This document shows, piece by piece, positions 9,121-17,731 of a stretch of DNA of 64,000 nt. The stretch comes from Flavobacteriaceae bacterium (GTDB taxonomy: Bacteria > Bacteroidota > Bacteroidia > Flavobacteriales > Flavobacteriaceae), in the NCBI GenBank assembly GCA_009886625.1, contig QXZA01000008.1:1-64000 (forward strand), given 5' to 3'. A program made the translations under genes and the position numbers. Position 1 is the first letter of the stretch; each line of letters starts with the position of its first letter. Below the pieces are notes generated by a model, which did no database searches, was not told where the DNA came from, and saw nothing but the letters and a program-made list of their open reading frames with translations.

Positions 9121-9128
9121 TATCTTTG
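9121..9128 (+). promoter_or_regulatory. TAnnTTTG promoter core before the DUF2452 gene
   Basis: TATCTTTG lies 15 bp before the TTG start at 9144. Confidence 0.55.
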
Positions 9129-9143
9129 TGAAAAATTAAGCTC

Positions 9144-9539
9144 TTGAAAGAGAAGAAACCTGATGCTGTCGTTTGGGATGAAACCAACGAAAGTTATATT
9201 GCAAAACTATTGCCTTATGCTAGTAGCATAAGCGGCCCCATCATAGAGGTCCCTAATGTGGATGCTTTCAAAAAGAAAGGCGTAGACAAGGTTTCCAAAC
9301 AGTTTCAAGCTGAACTTGACGACCTCCAACAAAAAATCAAATCCTTTGTTTCTTTAGCAGCAGATACCCAAAAAGTATATTCAGCTCATTTTAAATTTGA
9401 ACCTATTGTGGGTGAAACCTATCATCTATATCAAGGAAAAAAAGAAGCCTTTCTCTCTTTAATTCCTCCAGAGCAGTGGAGCAAAGAACATTTAGGAACC
9501 TTCCGTCTAAATGGGGATTATAAATGGGAACGCGTATAA
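9144..9539 (+). CDS. DUF2452 family protein
   Basis: Cytosolic protein of 131 residues resembling DUF2452 (N-terminal PYASSISGPIIEVPNVDAFK, C-terminal FKFEPIVGETYHLYQGK and FLSLIPPEQW). Function is unknown. The start codon is TTG: no in-frame ATG lies near the conserved N-terminus, and the TAnnTTTG core at 9121 fixes transcription just upstream. It lies 27 bp before rbfA, which has its own promoter core. Confidence 0.75.
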   Translation: MKEKKPDAVVWDETNESYIAKLLPYASSISGPIIEVPNVDAFKKKGVDKVSKQFQAELDDLQQKIKSFVSLAADTQKVYSAHFKFEPIVGETYHLYQGKKEAFLSLIPPEQWSKEHLGTFRLNGDYKWERV

Positions 9540-9554
9540 GCCCTTTTTTATACG

Positions 9555-9562
9555 TATTTTTG
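9555..9562 (+). promoter_or_regulatory. TAnnTTTG promoter core immediately upstream of rbfA
   Basis: TATTTTTG ends only 4 bp before the rbfA ATG at 9567. With the usual distance from the -7 box, transcription would begin at or next to the start codon, giving a leaderless or nearly leaderless mRNA. Confidence 0.5.
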
Positions 9563-9566
9563 TTTC

Positions 9567-9968
9567 ATGGACAAACTAGAAACTCCTCGACAAAAAAAAA
9601 TAAATACTATTTTGCAGCAAGAAATTGCCACCCTTTTACAAGGAGCAATTAGGCAGCAAAACGTGAGTAACCTCATGATTTCTGTCACTAAGGTCCATGT
9701 TACTGCAGATCTTACTTCAGCCAAAGTTTATCTTAGTATTTTCCCAACACAAGGGGCGCAAAGTCATTTTGAAAACCTAAAAGAGAATAGTTTCAAGTTA
9801 CGACATGATTTATCCCAACGAATGAAAAACCAATTAAGAAGAATTCCTGAACTCCAATTCTTCTTGGATGATTCCTTAGATTATATTGAATCGATTGACA
9901 ACGAACTAAAGCAAGGAGAAAACCCTATAAAAAATCCAACTGCATTAGAGCCTAGACAAAAAAAATAA
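9567..9968 (+). CDS. rbfA: Ribosome-binding factor A
   Basis: RbfA binds the 30S subunit during late 16S rRNA maturation. The 133-residue protein has the RbfA KH-like core: RQKKINTILQQEIATLLQ at the N-terminus, then VTKVHVTADLTSAKVYLSIF and LRRIPELQFFLDDSLDYIESID. Length is normal for the family. It is followed 26 bp later by a LolC/E-like permease gene, probably in the same transcript. Confidence 0.92.
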   Translation: MDKLETPRQKKINTILQQEIATLLQGAIRQQNVSNLMISVTKVHVTADLTSAKVYLSIFPTQGAQSHFENLKENSFKLRHDLSQRMKNQLRRIPELQFFLDDSLDYIESIDNELKQGENPIKNPTALEPRQKK

Positions 9969-9994
9969 GCGCGTTTGATCCCTAGAAATTAAGC

Positions 9995-11206
9995 ATGACC
10001 TATTCCTTTAAAATCGCATTTCGTTATTTTTTTTCTAAAAGTCAGCAAACGGTAATCAACCGGATTAATGCTTTTGCTCTTTTTATGGTTGTGATTGCAA
10101 CTGCAGCCTTATTTATTGTTCTAAGTGCCTTTGCGGGACTTAAAGATTTTGGACTTTCTTTTACAAATTCCTTTGATGCTGATTTTGAAATTCAAGCCAG
10201 CCAAGGAAAATACCTCAGCCTCAAAGACAGCACTCTGTTTCAAATTGAAAGCCTTAAGCTCATTCAAGCCGCAGCACCTGAAATCGAAGAAAAAGTATTT
10301 CTTTCCTTCAATGAAAAAAATCAAGTCGCTTATTTAAAAGCTGTTGGGCCCAACTACACAAATGTTGTTCAAGTAGATCGGCTTGTTGCCTTGGGAGATT
10401 GGCTTTCCTTTTCAGGATTAGAAACTGTTTTAGGTTTTGGGATTGCCGGTAATTTAAGTGTAGGTGTTTTTGATTACAATACTTTTCTAAACATTACCGT
10501 TCCTAAAAAAAACAAAAACACTCTTCTAGGACAAGATCCCTTTGTGACAAAACCTAGTATCGTTGTAGGCTTATATCAAATCAGTGAAGATTTAGACAAA
10601 AAATATGTGTTTTCCAATCTTGAATTTGGACAAGAGCTTTTAGAACTTAATCCTAACGAATTTTCTTCTGTTGTATTAAAAACGAAACCTGAGACCAAAA
10701 AAGCAGACTTACTTCCCTTATTGGCTCCTCTTTTTGAACAGCCTATCCGTTTGGTTTCCCGTTCAGAACAAAATGCGGCTCTCTATAAAATGCTGAATGT
10801 AGAACATCTGGCCATCTATTTTATTTTTACCCTAGTCATGATTATTGCATTATTTAATGTTGTAGGTGCTTTAATTATGATGATTTTAGATAAACGTGGA
10901 CAACTCAAAATCTTATTGGCAATGGGAGCGCAACCCCAAGGAATTCATAAAATCTTTTTTACAATTGGCTTGTTGATTTGTGGGGTTGGAGGGCTTGTTG
11001 GTTTGGTTTTAGGGATACTTGTTGTTGTGATTCAAGCACAGTTTCCTTTCATTTATGTTCCGGGAACATCCTTGGCCTATCCTGTTTTATTTCAAATGAA
11101 AAACATTGTAATTGTGCTAGGTACACTCTTTGTGCTTGGAACGATTAGCACCGCATGGGCAACAAGAGGGCTTTCAAAAAAAGTAAAAGCTTATGCCATT
11201 TCTTGA
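9995..11206 (+). CDS. FtsX/LolC-LolE-like ABC transporter permease
   Basis: Inner-membrane permease of 403 residues with one N-terminal membrane segment (about 22-48), a large extracytoplasmic domain and three C-terminal membrane segments (about 270-390). This is the FtsX/MacB topology, and the pattern ISFR-type N-terminus plus LxxxLAMGAQPQGIHKIF resembles LolC/LolE, which extract lipoproteins from the inner membrane. The partner ATPase (LolD) is not adjacent, as is common in Bacteroidota. The 3' end overlaps convergent dusB by 16 bp. Confidence 0.8.
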   Translation: MTYSFKIAFRYFFSKSQQTVINRINAFALFMVVIATAALFIVLSAFAGLKDFGLSFTNSFDADFEIQASQGKYLSLKDSTLFQIESLKLIQAAAPEIEEKVFLSFNEKNQVAYLKAVGPNYTNVVQVDRLVALGDWLSFSGLETVLGFGIAGNLSVGVFDYNTFLNITVPKKNKNTLLGQDPFVTKPSIVVGLYQISEDLDKKYVFSNLEFGQELLELNPNEFSSVVLKTKPETKKADLLPLLAPLFEQPIRLVSRSEQNAALYKMLNVEHLAIYFIFTLVMIIALFNVVGALIMMILDKRGQLKILLAMGAQPQGIHKIFFTIGLLICGVGGLVGLVLGILVVVIQAQFPFIYVPGTSLAYPVLFQMKNIVIVLGTLFVLGTISTAWATRGLSKKVKAYAIS

Positions 11207-12183
11207 GCAGAAAAATGCTCAATTATTTCATCAAAAACTTCAAATACCCCTGCTGATTCATTGGAAGTAACCATGCGAGTTCGTAAGGGCTTAAAATTTG
11301 GAATCCCTTTAAAATAATTGGTATAATGACGTCGGGTTTCTAAAACTCCTTGAATCTCTCCTTTCCAATCTATTGCCATTTCTAAATGCCTTCTTGCCAC
11401 CGCTACACGATCTTCTATGCTCGGAGGTGTGGCATGAGTTCCGGTTTCAAAAAAATGCTTTACTTGATTAAAAAACCAAGGGTTTCCTATACTGGCTCGA
11501 CCGATCATCGCTCCATCCAAACCAAATTCATCCCGCATCAGTTTTGCTTTTTCTGGAGAGTCAACATCCCCATTACCAAAAATTGGAATTTGCATGCGTT
11601 GGTTGTTTTTCACTGCTGCAATGAGATGCCAATTGGCATCGCCCTTATACATTTGAGCACGGGTTCTCCCGTGAATAGAAATGGCTTTAGCTCCTGCATC
11701 TTGAAGGCGTTCTGCTACTTCTACAATTTTAATAGAATCATCATCCCATCCCAAACGTGTTTTTACCGTTACAGGTAAATGCGTATGTTTTGCCATAGCT
11801 TCTGTAAGCTTAACCATTAAAGGGATGTCTTTTAAAATTCCTGCACCTGCACCTTTACTCACTACTTTTTTAACGGGACAACCAAAGTTTATGTCAATAA
11901 TATCAGGTTTAGAGGCTTCTACAATTTCTACAGAACGCAACATGGAGTCTAAGTTGGCGCCAAAAATTTGAATACCCACTGGACGTTCCTTTTCATAAAT
12001 ATCCAGTTTTTGTACACTCTTTGCAGCATCTCTAATCAAGCCTTCAGAGGATATGAATTCGGTATAAACAACATCGGCACCTAGTTCTTTACATAGTGCC
12101 CTAAAAGGAGGATCACTCACATCTTCCATGGGGGCAAGTAAAAGCGGAAAGTCGCTTAATTCGATATCGCCAATTTTAACCAA
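11191..12183 (-). CDS. dusB: tRNA-dihydrouridine synthase (DusB type)
   Basis: FMN-dependent enzyme that reduces uridine to dihydrouridine in the tRNA D-loop. The 330-residue protein begins LLLAPMEDVSDPPFR and has the catalytic Cys in DINFGCPVKKV, the substrate-binding HGRTRAQMYKG, and FMN-binding GNGDV and DGAMIGRASIGNPW. The start codon is TTG (12181-12183), supported by the promoter core 14 bp upstream. It converges with the permease gene with overlapping stops. Confidence 0.9.
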   Translation of the reverse strand: MVKIGDIELSDFPLLLAPMEDVSDPPFRALCKELGADVVYTEFISSEGLIRDAAKSVQKLDIYEKERPVGIQIFGANLDSMLRSVEIVEASKPDIIDINFGCPVKKVVSKGAGAGILKDIPLMVKLTEAMAKHTHLPVTVKTRLGWDDDSIKIVEVAERLQDAGAKAISIHGRTRAQMYKGDANWHLIAAVKNNQRMQIPIFGNGDVDSPEKAKLMRDEFGLDGAMIGRASIGNPWFFNQVKHFFETGTHATPPSIEDRVAVARRHLEMAIDWKGEIQGVLETRRHYTNYFKGIPNFKPLRTRMVTSNESAGVFEVFDEIIEHFSAQEMA

Positions 12184-12197
12184 AATTCTTCTTTTGG

Positions 12198-12205
12198 CAA
12201 AAATA
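12198..12205 (-). promoter_or_regulatory. TAnnTTTG promoter core of dusB
   Basis: On the minus strand this reads TATTTTTG, 14 bp before the TTG start of dusB. Confidence 0.5.
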
Positions 12206-12236
12206 ATGAAAAGGAGTGGGTTTTTGACTAATTACT

Positions 12237-13101
12237 TTATTTTGAAGGTGGATTTAAGACATTCCCTAATCCATGATCCCAAAATTCTGTGACCTTTCCT
12301 TCCATTAATTTATATAAACGCGGTGGACGATCTCCAATCAAATCGAAAAAGGTGTTTACATCAATCATATGATATGGAAACTTTGCCTTTGTCAGGTTTT
12401 CAAAGTCTTTTACCGAAAACTCCCTCTCTATGTAATAGAGAGCGTAGACTTCTGGAAAAGAATCCCCTAAATCCCTTTGAAGTTCATCCATTTCTATAGC
12501 CGCTTCTTGACAATGTTCGAGCTCTAAGTTAAAAACAACTATCCATTTCTCCCCTTTTGAAAGGTCTCCACGCCCTAGATTTTCAAAGTGTGTATATTAA
12601 GAAAACGAAATTTAATTGTGATTTGGAATTGTAAGAAGTAGCCTTTGACTTGAAATGATGATTAAAAAACCGTACCCAAAAATAAGAAACCCTTTTTTCT
12701 TTTGGGTACTTTTAAATATAAGAGGATCCCAATCCCTAATAAAACAATGTTTTTTATGATTGACTCAACTGGAGTCATAGCTATCATTTCACCAAAACAA
12801 CCAAAATTTTCAGTATCCCCTATACTACACAAATAAACGAGATGTATCGTAAAACGACCAAGAAGAATTAATGCTAAACTTACTAGTCTACGTGTATAAA
12901 TTGGAAAAAGTAACAGCATTCCCAAGCCAAATTCCAAGCCAATAAAAAGCGTGTCAGTTGAGCTGCCCAAACCATGTTATTTGCAATATTCTGATCCATA
13001 AGGGTGATTTCAAAAAAGCCAGGAGCAACAAATTTGGTATAGGCTGAAAAAAGAAATCTAATTGCAAAAAACACACGTAGGATAGAAGTTTGAAGAGGCA
13101 T
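12237..13101 (-). pseudogene. Decayed MauE/DoxX-like membrane protein with C-terminal thioredoxin-like domain
   Basis: Remnant of a multi-span redox membrane protein fused to a periplasmic thioredoxin-like domain, a common flavobacterial gene. Translation starts [24 protein letters not shown] and runs into the wrong frame at a T5 run (12944-12948). One inserted base restores LIGLEFGLGMLLLFPIYTRR ... FGCFGEMIAMTPVESIIKN, then a stop occurs at 12662. The linker is missing or scrambled. The thioredoxin part resumes as LSKGEKWIVVFNLELEHCQEA and ends with FPYHMIDVNTFFDLIGDRPPRLY. From memory of the family, expected NCGCFGE and CEHC motifs have become NFGCFGE and LEHC, so redox cysteines are lost as well. 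Confidence 0.8.
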
Positions 13102-13169
13102 TGTACTACTTTTTATATCGAATTCTACAAAACTTCCAGAATATCCCAAAAACAGACCGACCAAAGCCG

Positions 13170-13177
13170 TATATTTG
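13170..13177 (+). promoter_or_regulatory. TAnnTTTG promoter core of lepA
   Basis: TATATTTG lies 23 bp before the lepA ATG at 13201, inside the gap that begins after the divergent pseudogene start. Confidence 0.55.
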
Positions 13178-13200
13178 CGCTCAGCCAAGAAATTTCTGAA

Positions 13201-14997
13201 ATGAAAAACATTCGAAACTTCTGTATTATCGCCCATATTGATCATGGGAAAAGCACTTTAGCCGATCGGCTACTGGATTTTACTGGAGCAGTTACTGAAC
13301 GCCAAAAGCAAAACCAACTTTTGGACAATATGGATTTGGAACGTGAACGCGGAATTACGATAAAATCACATGCCATACAAATGGAATACACACATGAAGG
13401 AGAACGGTTTGTACTCAACCTTATTGATACTCCTGGCCATGTGGATTTTTCCTATGAAGTTTCTCGATCTATTGCCGCCTGTGAGGGTGCGCTTTTAGTA
13501 GTAGATGCCGCACAAAGCATACAAGCACAAACGATTTCAAATTTGTACTTGGCCTTAGAAAATGATTTAGAAATTATTCCCGTACTCAATAAAGTGGACC
13601 TTCCCTCAGCCAATGTTGAAGAAGTTACCGATGATATCGTCGATTTGCTGGGTTGTAGTCCTGACGAAATTATTCCGGCTTCGGCCAAAACGGGCATAGG
13701 AATTCAAGAAATTTTATCCGCTATTATTTCAAGAATCCCTTCACCAAAAGGAAAAATAGACGCCCCTTTACAAGCATTGATTTTTGATTCTGTTTACAAT
13801 CCTTTTCGAGGAGTGGAAACCTATTTTAGAATATTAAATGGCTCCATTCGTAAGGGTCAAAAAATCCAGTTTATAGCAACATCAAAAACCTATAATGCCG
13901 ACGAAATTGGTACACTAAAATTGACTCAAGAGCCCAAACAAAAAATCAATGCAGGCGACGTTGGATACCTCATTACTGGTATAAAAGAAGCAAAAGAGAT
14001 TAAAGTAGGAGATACTATTACAGATCCAGACTTCCCTACTACGGGAGCTATTTCAGGATTTGAAGAAGTAAAGCCAATGGTGTTTGCGGGAATTTATCCT
14101 GTAGATACTGAAGAATACGAAGAGCTTCGTGCTTCCATGGAAAAACTACAACTTAATGATGCATCATTGGTCTTTTCTCCAGAAAGTTCTGCAGCTTTAG
14201 GTTTTGGGTTTCGTTGTGGATTTTTAGGAATGCTCCATTTGGAGATAATTCAAGAGCGTCTTGAGCGGGAATTTGATATGACTGTCATCACAACGGTTCC
14301 CAATGTTTCCTATCATGCATTTACCAAAAAAAATTCGGATGAAATTTTATTGGTCAATAACCCTTCCGATTTACCTGATCCTTCCTTTTTAGATCGTGTA
14401 GAAGAACCCTATATCAAAGCAACGATCATTACCAAATCTGAATTTGTAGGAAATGTAATGTCCCTATGTATTGAAAAAAGAGGTCAAATTACCAATCAAA
14501 CTTATTTGACTCCTGAAAGAGTTGAGCTGAGTTTTGACATGCCTTTGGCTGAAATTGTATTTGATTTTTATGACCGTCTAAAAACCGTTTCCAAAGGCTA
14601 TGCTTCTTTTGATTATGCACCCATCGGTCTGCGCTCGTCCAAATTAGTTAAAGTAGATATCCTTCTCAATGCAAGTCCCGTGGACGCGCTCTCTGCATTG
14701 ATTCACACCGACAATGCCTATACTATCGGAAAAAAAATGTGTGAAAAATTACGCCAACTTATCCCAAGACAACAGTTTGATATTCCTATTCAAGCCGCTA
14801 TTGGAGCAAAAATCATCTCTCGCGAAACCATCAAAGCCTTGCGTAAGGATGTAACCGCCAAATGTTATGGAGGAGATATCTCACGAAAGAGAAAACTCCT
14901 TGAAAAACAGAAAAAAGGAAAAAAGAAAATGCGACAAATTGGAAATGTAGAAATTCCTCAGCAAGCATTTATGGCCGTATTAAAATTGAACGATTAA
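13201..14997 (+). CDS. lepA: Elongation factor 4 (LepA)
   Basis: Translational GTPase that acts on stalled or mis-translocated ribosomes and influences initiation. The 598-residue protein has G1 AHIDHGKST, switch [21 protein letters not shown], and the LepA-specific C-terminal region ending [20 protein letters not shown]-like (here [14 protein letters not shown]) and [21 protein letters not shown]. The frame is open further upstream, but the ATG at 13201 gives the family-typical [16 protein letters not shown] and lies behind the promoter core. Confidence 0.96.
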   Translation: MKNIRNFCIIAHIDHGKSTLADRLLDFTGAVTERQKQNQLLDNMDLERERGITIKSHAIQMEYTHEGERFVLNLIDTPGHVDFSYEVSRSIAACEGALLVVDAAQSIQAQTISNLYLALENDLEIIPVLNKVDLPSANVEEVTDDIVDLLGCSPDEIIPASAKTGIGIQEILSAIISRIPSPKGKIDAPLQALIFDSVYNPFRGVETYFRILNGSIRKGQKIQFIATSKTYNADEIGTLKLTQEPKQKINAGDVGYLITGIKEAKEIKVGDTITDPDFPTTGAISGFEEVKPMVFAGIYPVDTEEYEELRASMEKLQLNDASLVFSPESSAALGFGFRCGFLGMLHLEIIQERLEREFDMTVITTVPNVSYHAFTKKNSDEILLVNNPSDLPDPSFLDRVEEPYIKATIITKSEFVGNVMSLCIEKRGQITNQTYLTPERVELSFDMPLAEIVFDFYDRLKTVSKGYASFDYAPIGLRSSKLVKVDILLNASPVDALSALIHTDNAYTIGKKMCEKLRQLIPRQQFDIPIQAAIGAKIISRETIKALRKDVTAKCYGGDISRKRKLLEKQKKGKKKMRQIGNVEIPQQAFMAVLKLND

Positions 14998-15065
14998 GTT
15001 TCTATTCCTTATTTTTAAATTTCAATAGCTTTACTAAAAGTTGTTTGAGTTTAAACGTTGTTTTT

Positions 15066-15530
15066 ATGTCACAAATTAAAGATCTTATCTATCGAGAGGC
15101 TATTCTTGATGACCTGTCTGTTTTAAAAGAATTTGAACAGGCGCTTATTGACTATGAACGCCCTTATGCACCGAATTTAAAAGAGGGTGCAATCTCTTAT
15201 TATGATATCCAAAGTTTCATAGAAAGTCACGATGTCCTTCTTTATGTGGCGGAATTTAAGGGGAAAGTTGTAGCTTCTGGCTATGCGCAAATTCAAAAAT
15301 CAATAGCATATAAAAAACCAGAAAAGTTTGCCTATTTAGGCTTTATGTATGTAAGGCCTGAATTCCGTGGTAAAGGAATTAATAACATAGTAATACAAAA
15401 GCTAGTCAATTGGGCTCAACAAAAAAACATCTATGAAATACAGCTGGATGTCTATGCAAAAAATGAAAGTGCTCTCAAAGCCTATAAAAAATTTGGGTTT
15501 AAACCAGATCTGTTAAAAATGAGGTTGTAA
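15066..15530 (+). CDS. GNAT family N-acetyltransferase
   Basis: Putative acetyl-CoA-dependent acyltransferase of 154 residues. The GNAT core is visible: YLGFMYVRPEFRGKGINNIVIQKLVNWA (acetyl-CoA-binding R-G-x-G loop) and the terminal LDVYAKNESALKAYKKFGF motif. The substrate is unknown. ATG 15066 was chosen over an upstream TTG (15045) because MSQIKDLIYREA gives the usual N-terminal strand. It stands alone after lepA, with no clear promoter core. Confidence 0.85.
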   Translation: MSQIKDLIYREAILDDLSVLKEFEQALIDYERPYAPNLKEGAISYYDIQSFIESHDVLLYVAEFKGKVVASGYAQIQKSIAYKKPEKFAYLGFMYVRPEFRGKGINNIVIQKLVNWAQQKNIYEIQLDVYAKNESALKAYKKFGFKPDLLKMRL

Positions 15531-15589
15531 CTAATCTCCTTCCTGACAACATGAATTTATCCTTTCTTAACCTCCCTAATTTAAAAAAC

Positions 15590-16534
15590 ATGAAAAAATT
15601 AATCTTTCTATTTATAACCCTCTTAGGATTTTACAACTGTTCGACCCCTTCTAAATTTGATCAAAAGAAAGTGCGTAATCAAATTAGTTTAGGGGAGACT
15701 GAGTCCATTTTAGTTACCCTAGCAAGTGATGAAATGAAAGGCCGTGATTCCAATTCAGGAGGATACTTCAAGGCTGCTGAATTCGTAACAAGCTATTTTA
15801 AGCAACATGGGGTTGAGCCATTCTACCCTTCCTTTAGAGATTCATTAATAACCAAAGATGTTGATTCCTATAATATAGTAGGGCGTATTGGAGCGTATAA
15901 TCCAAAATTTAAAACCGTATTAATTGGTGCCCACCTGGATCATGTGGGTGTCAAAAAGACCGAAGGAGATAGTATTTACAATGGTGCAAATGATAATGCA
16001 GCAGGAGCTACAGCAGTAATACAAATTGCACGCTTTTTAGCAAATCACCAATGGGAAAAAAATATAATTGTTGCTCTTTTTGCTGATGAGGAAAAAGGAT
16101 TAAAGGGTGCCTATCACTTGGCAGAACGCTTAAAAAAAGAAGGAGTAAGCTTAGAATATATGATCAATTTTGAAATGATAGGTACCGTCTTAACTTCCGG
16201 TGAAAATCAAGTATACCTAACTGGATATAAGCGCTCTACTATGGCAGATGAAATGAATAAAATATCTCCTCAATTTGTCCAATTCCTACCTCAGGCAAAA
16301 GAATTAAATCTTTTTAAGCGTTCGGATAATTATGCTTTCTATGAAATTTTTGGAATCCCCGCACAAACCCTTTCGTCTTTTGACTTCAAAAACTTTGATT
16401 TCTATCATAAAGCTGGAGATGAAGTAGATAAATTAAACATAGAAAATATGAATCAAATTATAGGAACTTCAGCATTTACACTTGCAAAATTATTTCAAAG
16501 TAACGCTACATTGGTTCAATTTCAAAACGAGTAA
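15590..16534 (+). CDS. M28 family zinc peptidase, probable lipoprotein
   Basis: Predicted secreted zinc aminopeptidase of 314 residues. MKKLIFLFITLLGFYNC looks like a lipoprotein signal, so it is probably membrane-anchored. M28 metal ligands are visible: H and D in GAHLDHVGV, D in GANDNAAGAT, EE in ADEEKGLKG, E/D region NFEMIG, and the last His in FYHKAGDE. A second ATG at 15551 would place a non-signal segment ahead of the signal peptide, so 15590 is preferred. The substrate is unknown. Confidence 0.88.
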   Translation: MKKLIFLFITLLGFYNCSTPSKFDQKKVRNQISLGETESILVTLASDEMKGRDSNSGGYFKAAEFVTSYFKQHGVEPFYPSFRDSLITKDVDSYNIVGRIGAYNPKFKTVLIGAHLDHVGVKKTEGDSIYNGANDNAAGATAVIQIARFLANHQWEKNIIVALFADEEKGLKGAYHLAERLKKEGVSLEYMINFEMIGTVLTSGENQVYLTGYKRSTMADEMNKISPQFVQFLPQAKELNLFKRSDNYAFYEIFGIPAQTLSSFDFKNFDFYHKAGDEVDKLNIENMNQIIGTSAFTLAKLFQSNATLVQFQNE

Positions 16535-16620
16535 TAGTCATCATTTAAGGTGCCAAAAGAAAAAGAAAACCCGGGAACGGTTCTTCCTCTATCATCTTTG
16601 TTCCTTCGCTTTATTCAATG

Positions 16621-16628
16621 TATATTTG
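16621..16628 (+). promoter_or_regulatory. TAnnTTTG promoter core before the phnA-like remnant
   Basis: TATATTTG lies 14 bp before the ATG at 16643. A TTTG about 20 bp further upstream could be the -33 element. It may now serve the downstream Usp-SulP operon. Confidence 0.5.
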
Positions 16629-16642
16629 AGAAAATGTAAGGT

Positions 16643-16853
16643 ATGAATGTAACCGACATCAACGGAAATACCCTTGTGGACGGAGATTCAGTAAAACTAA
16701 CCAAAAGATCTAAAAGTCAAGGGTGCTGGAATCACATTAAAAAGAGGGACCGTTGTAAAAAACATTCGGGTAACAGAAAGTAGCGAAGAAATTGATTGTA
16801 AAATCAAAAAAACAAGCATTATTTTACGAACAGAGTTCATTCAAAAAATGTAA
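16643..16853 (+). pseudogene. Frameshifted PhnA-like small protein
   Basis: The first 20 or so codons read MNVTDINGNTLVDGDSVKLT, typical of PhnA-like proteins, but the frame then fails at an A-run (16703-16706). Removing one A gives DLKVKGAGITLKRGTVVKNI, then RVTESSEEIDCKIKKT and LRTEFIQKM, a complete PhnA-type domain of about 69 residues ending at the TAA at 16851. The single indel could be a real mutation or a sequencing error in a homopolymer. PhnA-like proteins, despite the name, have no established phosphonate role. Confidence 0.8.
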
Positions 16854-16867
16854 TCGACTATCAAATT

Positions 16868-17731
16868 ATGGCTTTTAAACACTTTAAAACACTTTTGTTT
16901 GGATTTGCATTTTCCCCTTCTCTAAAGGCAAATGTCTATGAGGCTACGCGACTGGCTAATTATTTTGAAGCCGCTTTAATTTTATTACATGTTGGAGAAA
17001 AAACAAAAGAAAAAGAAAATCAATTTCAACAACTTTTAAAAGAATGCCCCATAAAACCCAATGAAATTCAAACGTATTGGGAAGAAGGAAACCCCGTTAC
17101 TACTTTGGCAAACGCATGTGTAAAATACAACATAGACCTATTGCTTTTAGGGGCGCTTAAAAGAGAAAATGTCGTTAAATATTATTTAGGGTCTATCGCT
17201 CGAAAATTAACGCGACAGGCGCCATGCTCTGTGCTGCTAATGCTCAACCCCTCCGTTGAGCGAAGTCCTTGTAAGCATATTGTTGTCAATGGCTTTGATA
17301 GCCCCCAGACTCATGAAACTGTAGAGGCCGCCTTTTATGTAGGCACATCATTGAACACAGAAAAAATTACCCTCGTTGAAGAAATTAGCGAATCTCGCGT
17401 AGCCATTGCTGTAAATGACGATCGTAGTTTGCGAAAAGCAACCCTACGAAAAGAGAAAATTGATCGTGAGGAAAAATTGCGTGTTACCGATATTGTTGAA
17501 AAAATTCCGGCCACAAAAAGAGATGGATTAAAATGGGAAACACAAAGTATTTTTGGGAGAAGAGGGTACTCAATTGGTCATTATGCTCGAGTTGTAAGGG
17601 CTGATTTATTAGTGATGAACGCACAGGAAGAAAGGCAGTTTTATCATCGTTTTTTTCCAAGAGATCTAGAGCATATTCTGGCAGAGCTCCCTACTGATGT
17701 ATTAATAATTCATTCTAAATCCCATGGCTAA
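16868..17731 (+). CDS. Universal stress protein with two Usp domains
   Basis: Cytosolic UspA-type protein of 287 residues made of two tandem Usp domains (about 1-140 and 150-287). The first has the fold's end motif LLLLGALKRENVVKYYLGSIARKLTRQAPCSVLL cut here to its recognisable parts (GSIARKL, PCSVLL). The second ends FFPRDLEHILAELPTDVLII. Its 3' end overlaps the SulP gene by 8 bp, so the two are co-translated; Usp domains are known partners or fusions of transporters, and a regulatory role over SulP is a reasonable inference. Confidence 0.85.
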   Translation: MAFKHFKTLLFGFAFSPSLKANVYEATRLANYFEAALILLHVGEKTKEKENQFQQLLKECPIKPNEIQTYWEEGNPVTTLANACVKYNIDLLLLGALKRENVVKYYLGSIARKLTRQAPCSVLLMLNPSVERSPCKHIVVNGFDSPQTHETVEAAFYVGTSLNTEKITLVEEISESRVAIAVNDDRSLRKATLRKEKIDREEKLRVTDIVEKIPATKRDGLKWETQSIFGRRGYSIGHYARVVRADLLVMNAQEERQFYHRFFPRDLEHILAELPTDVLIIHSKSHG

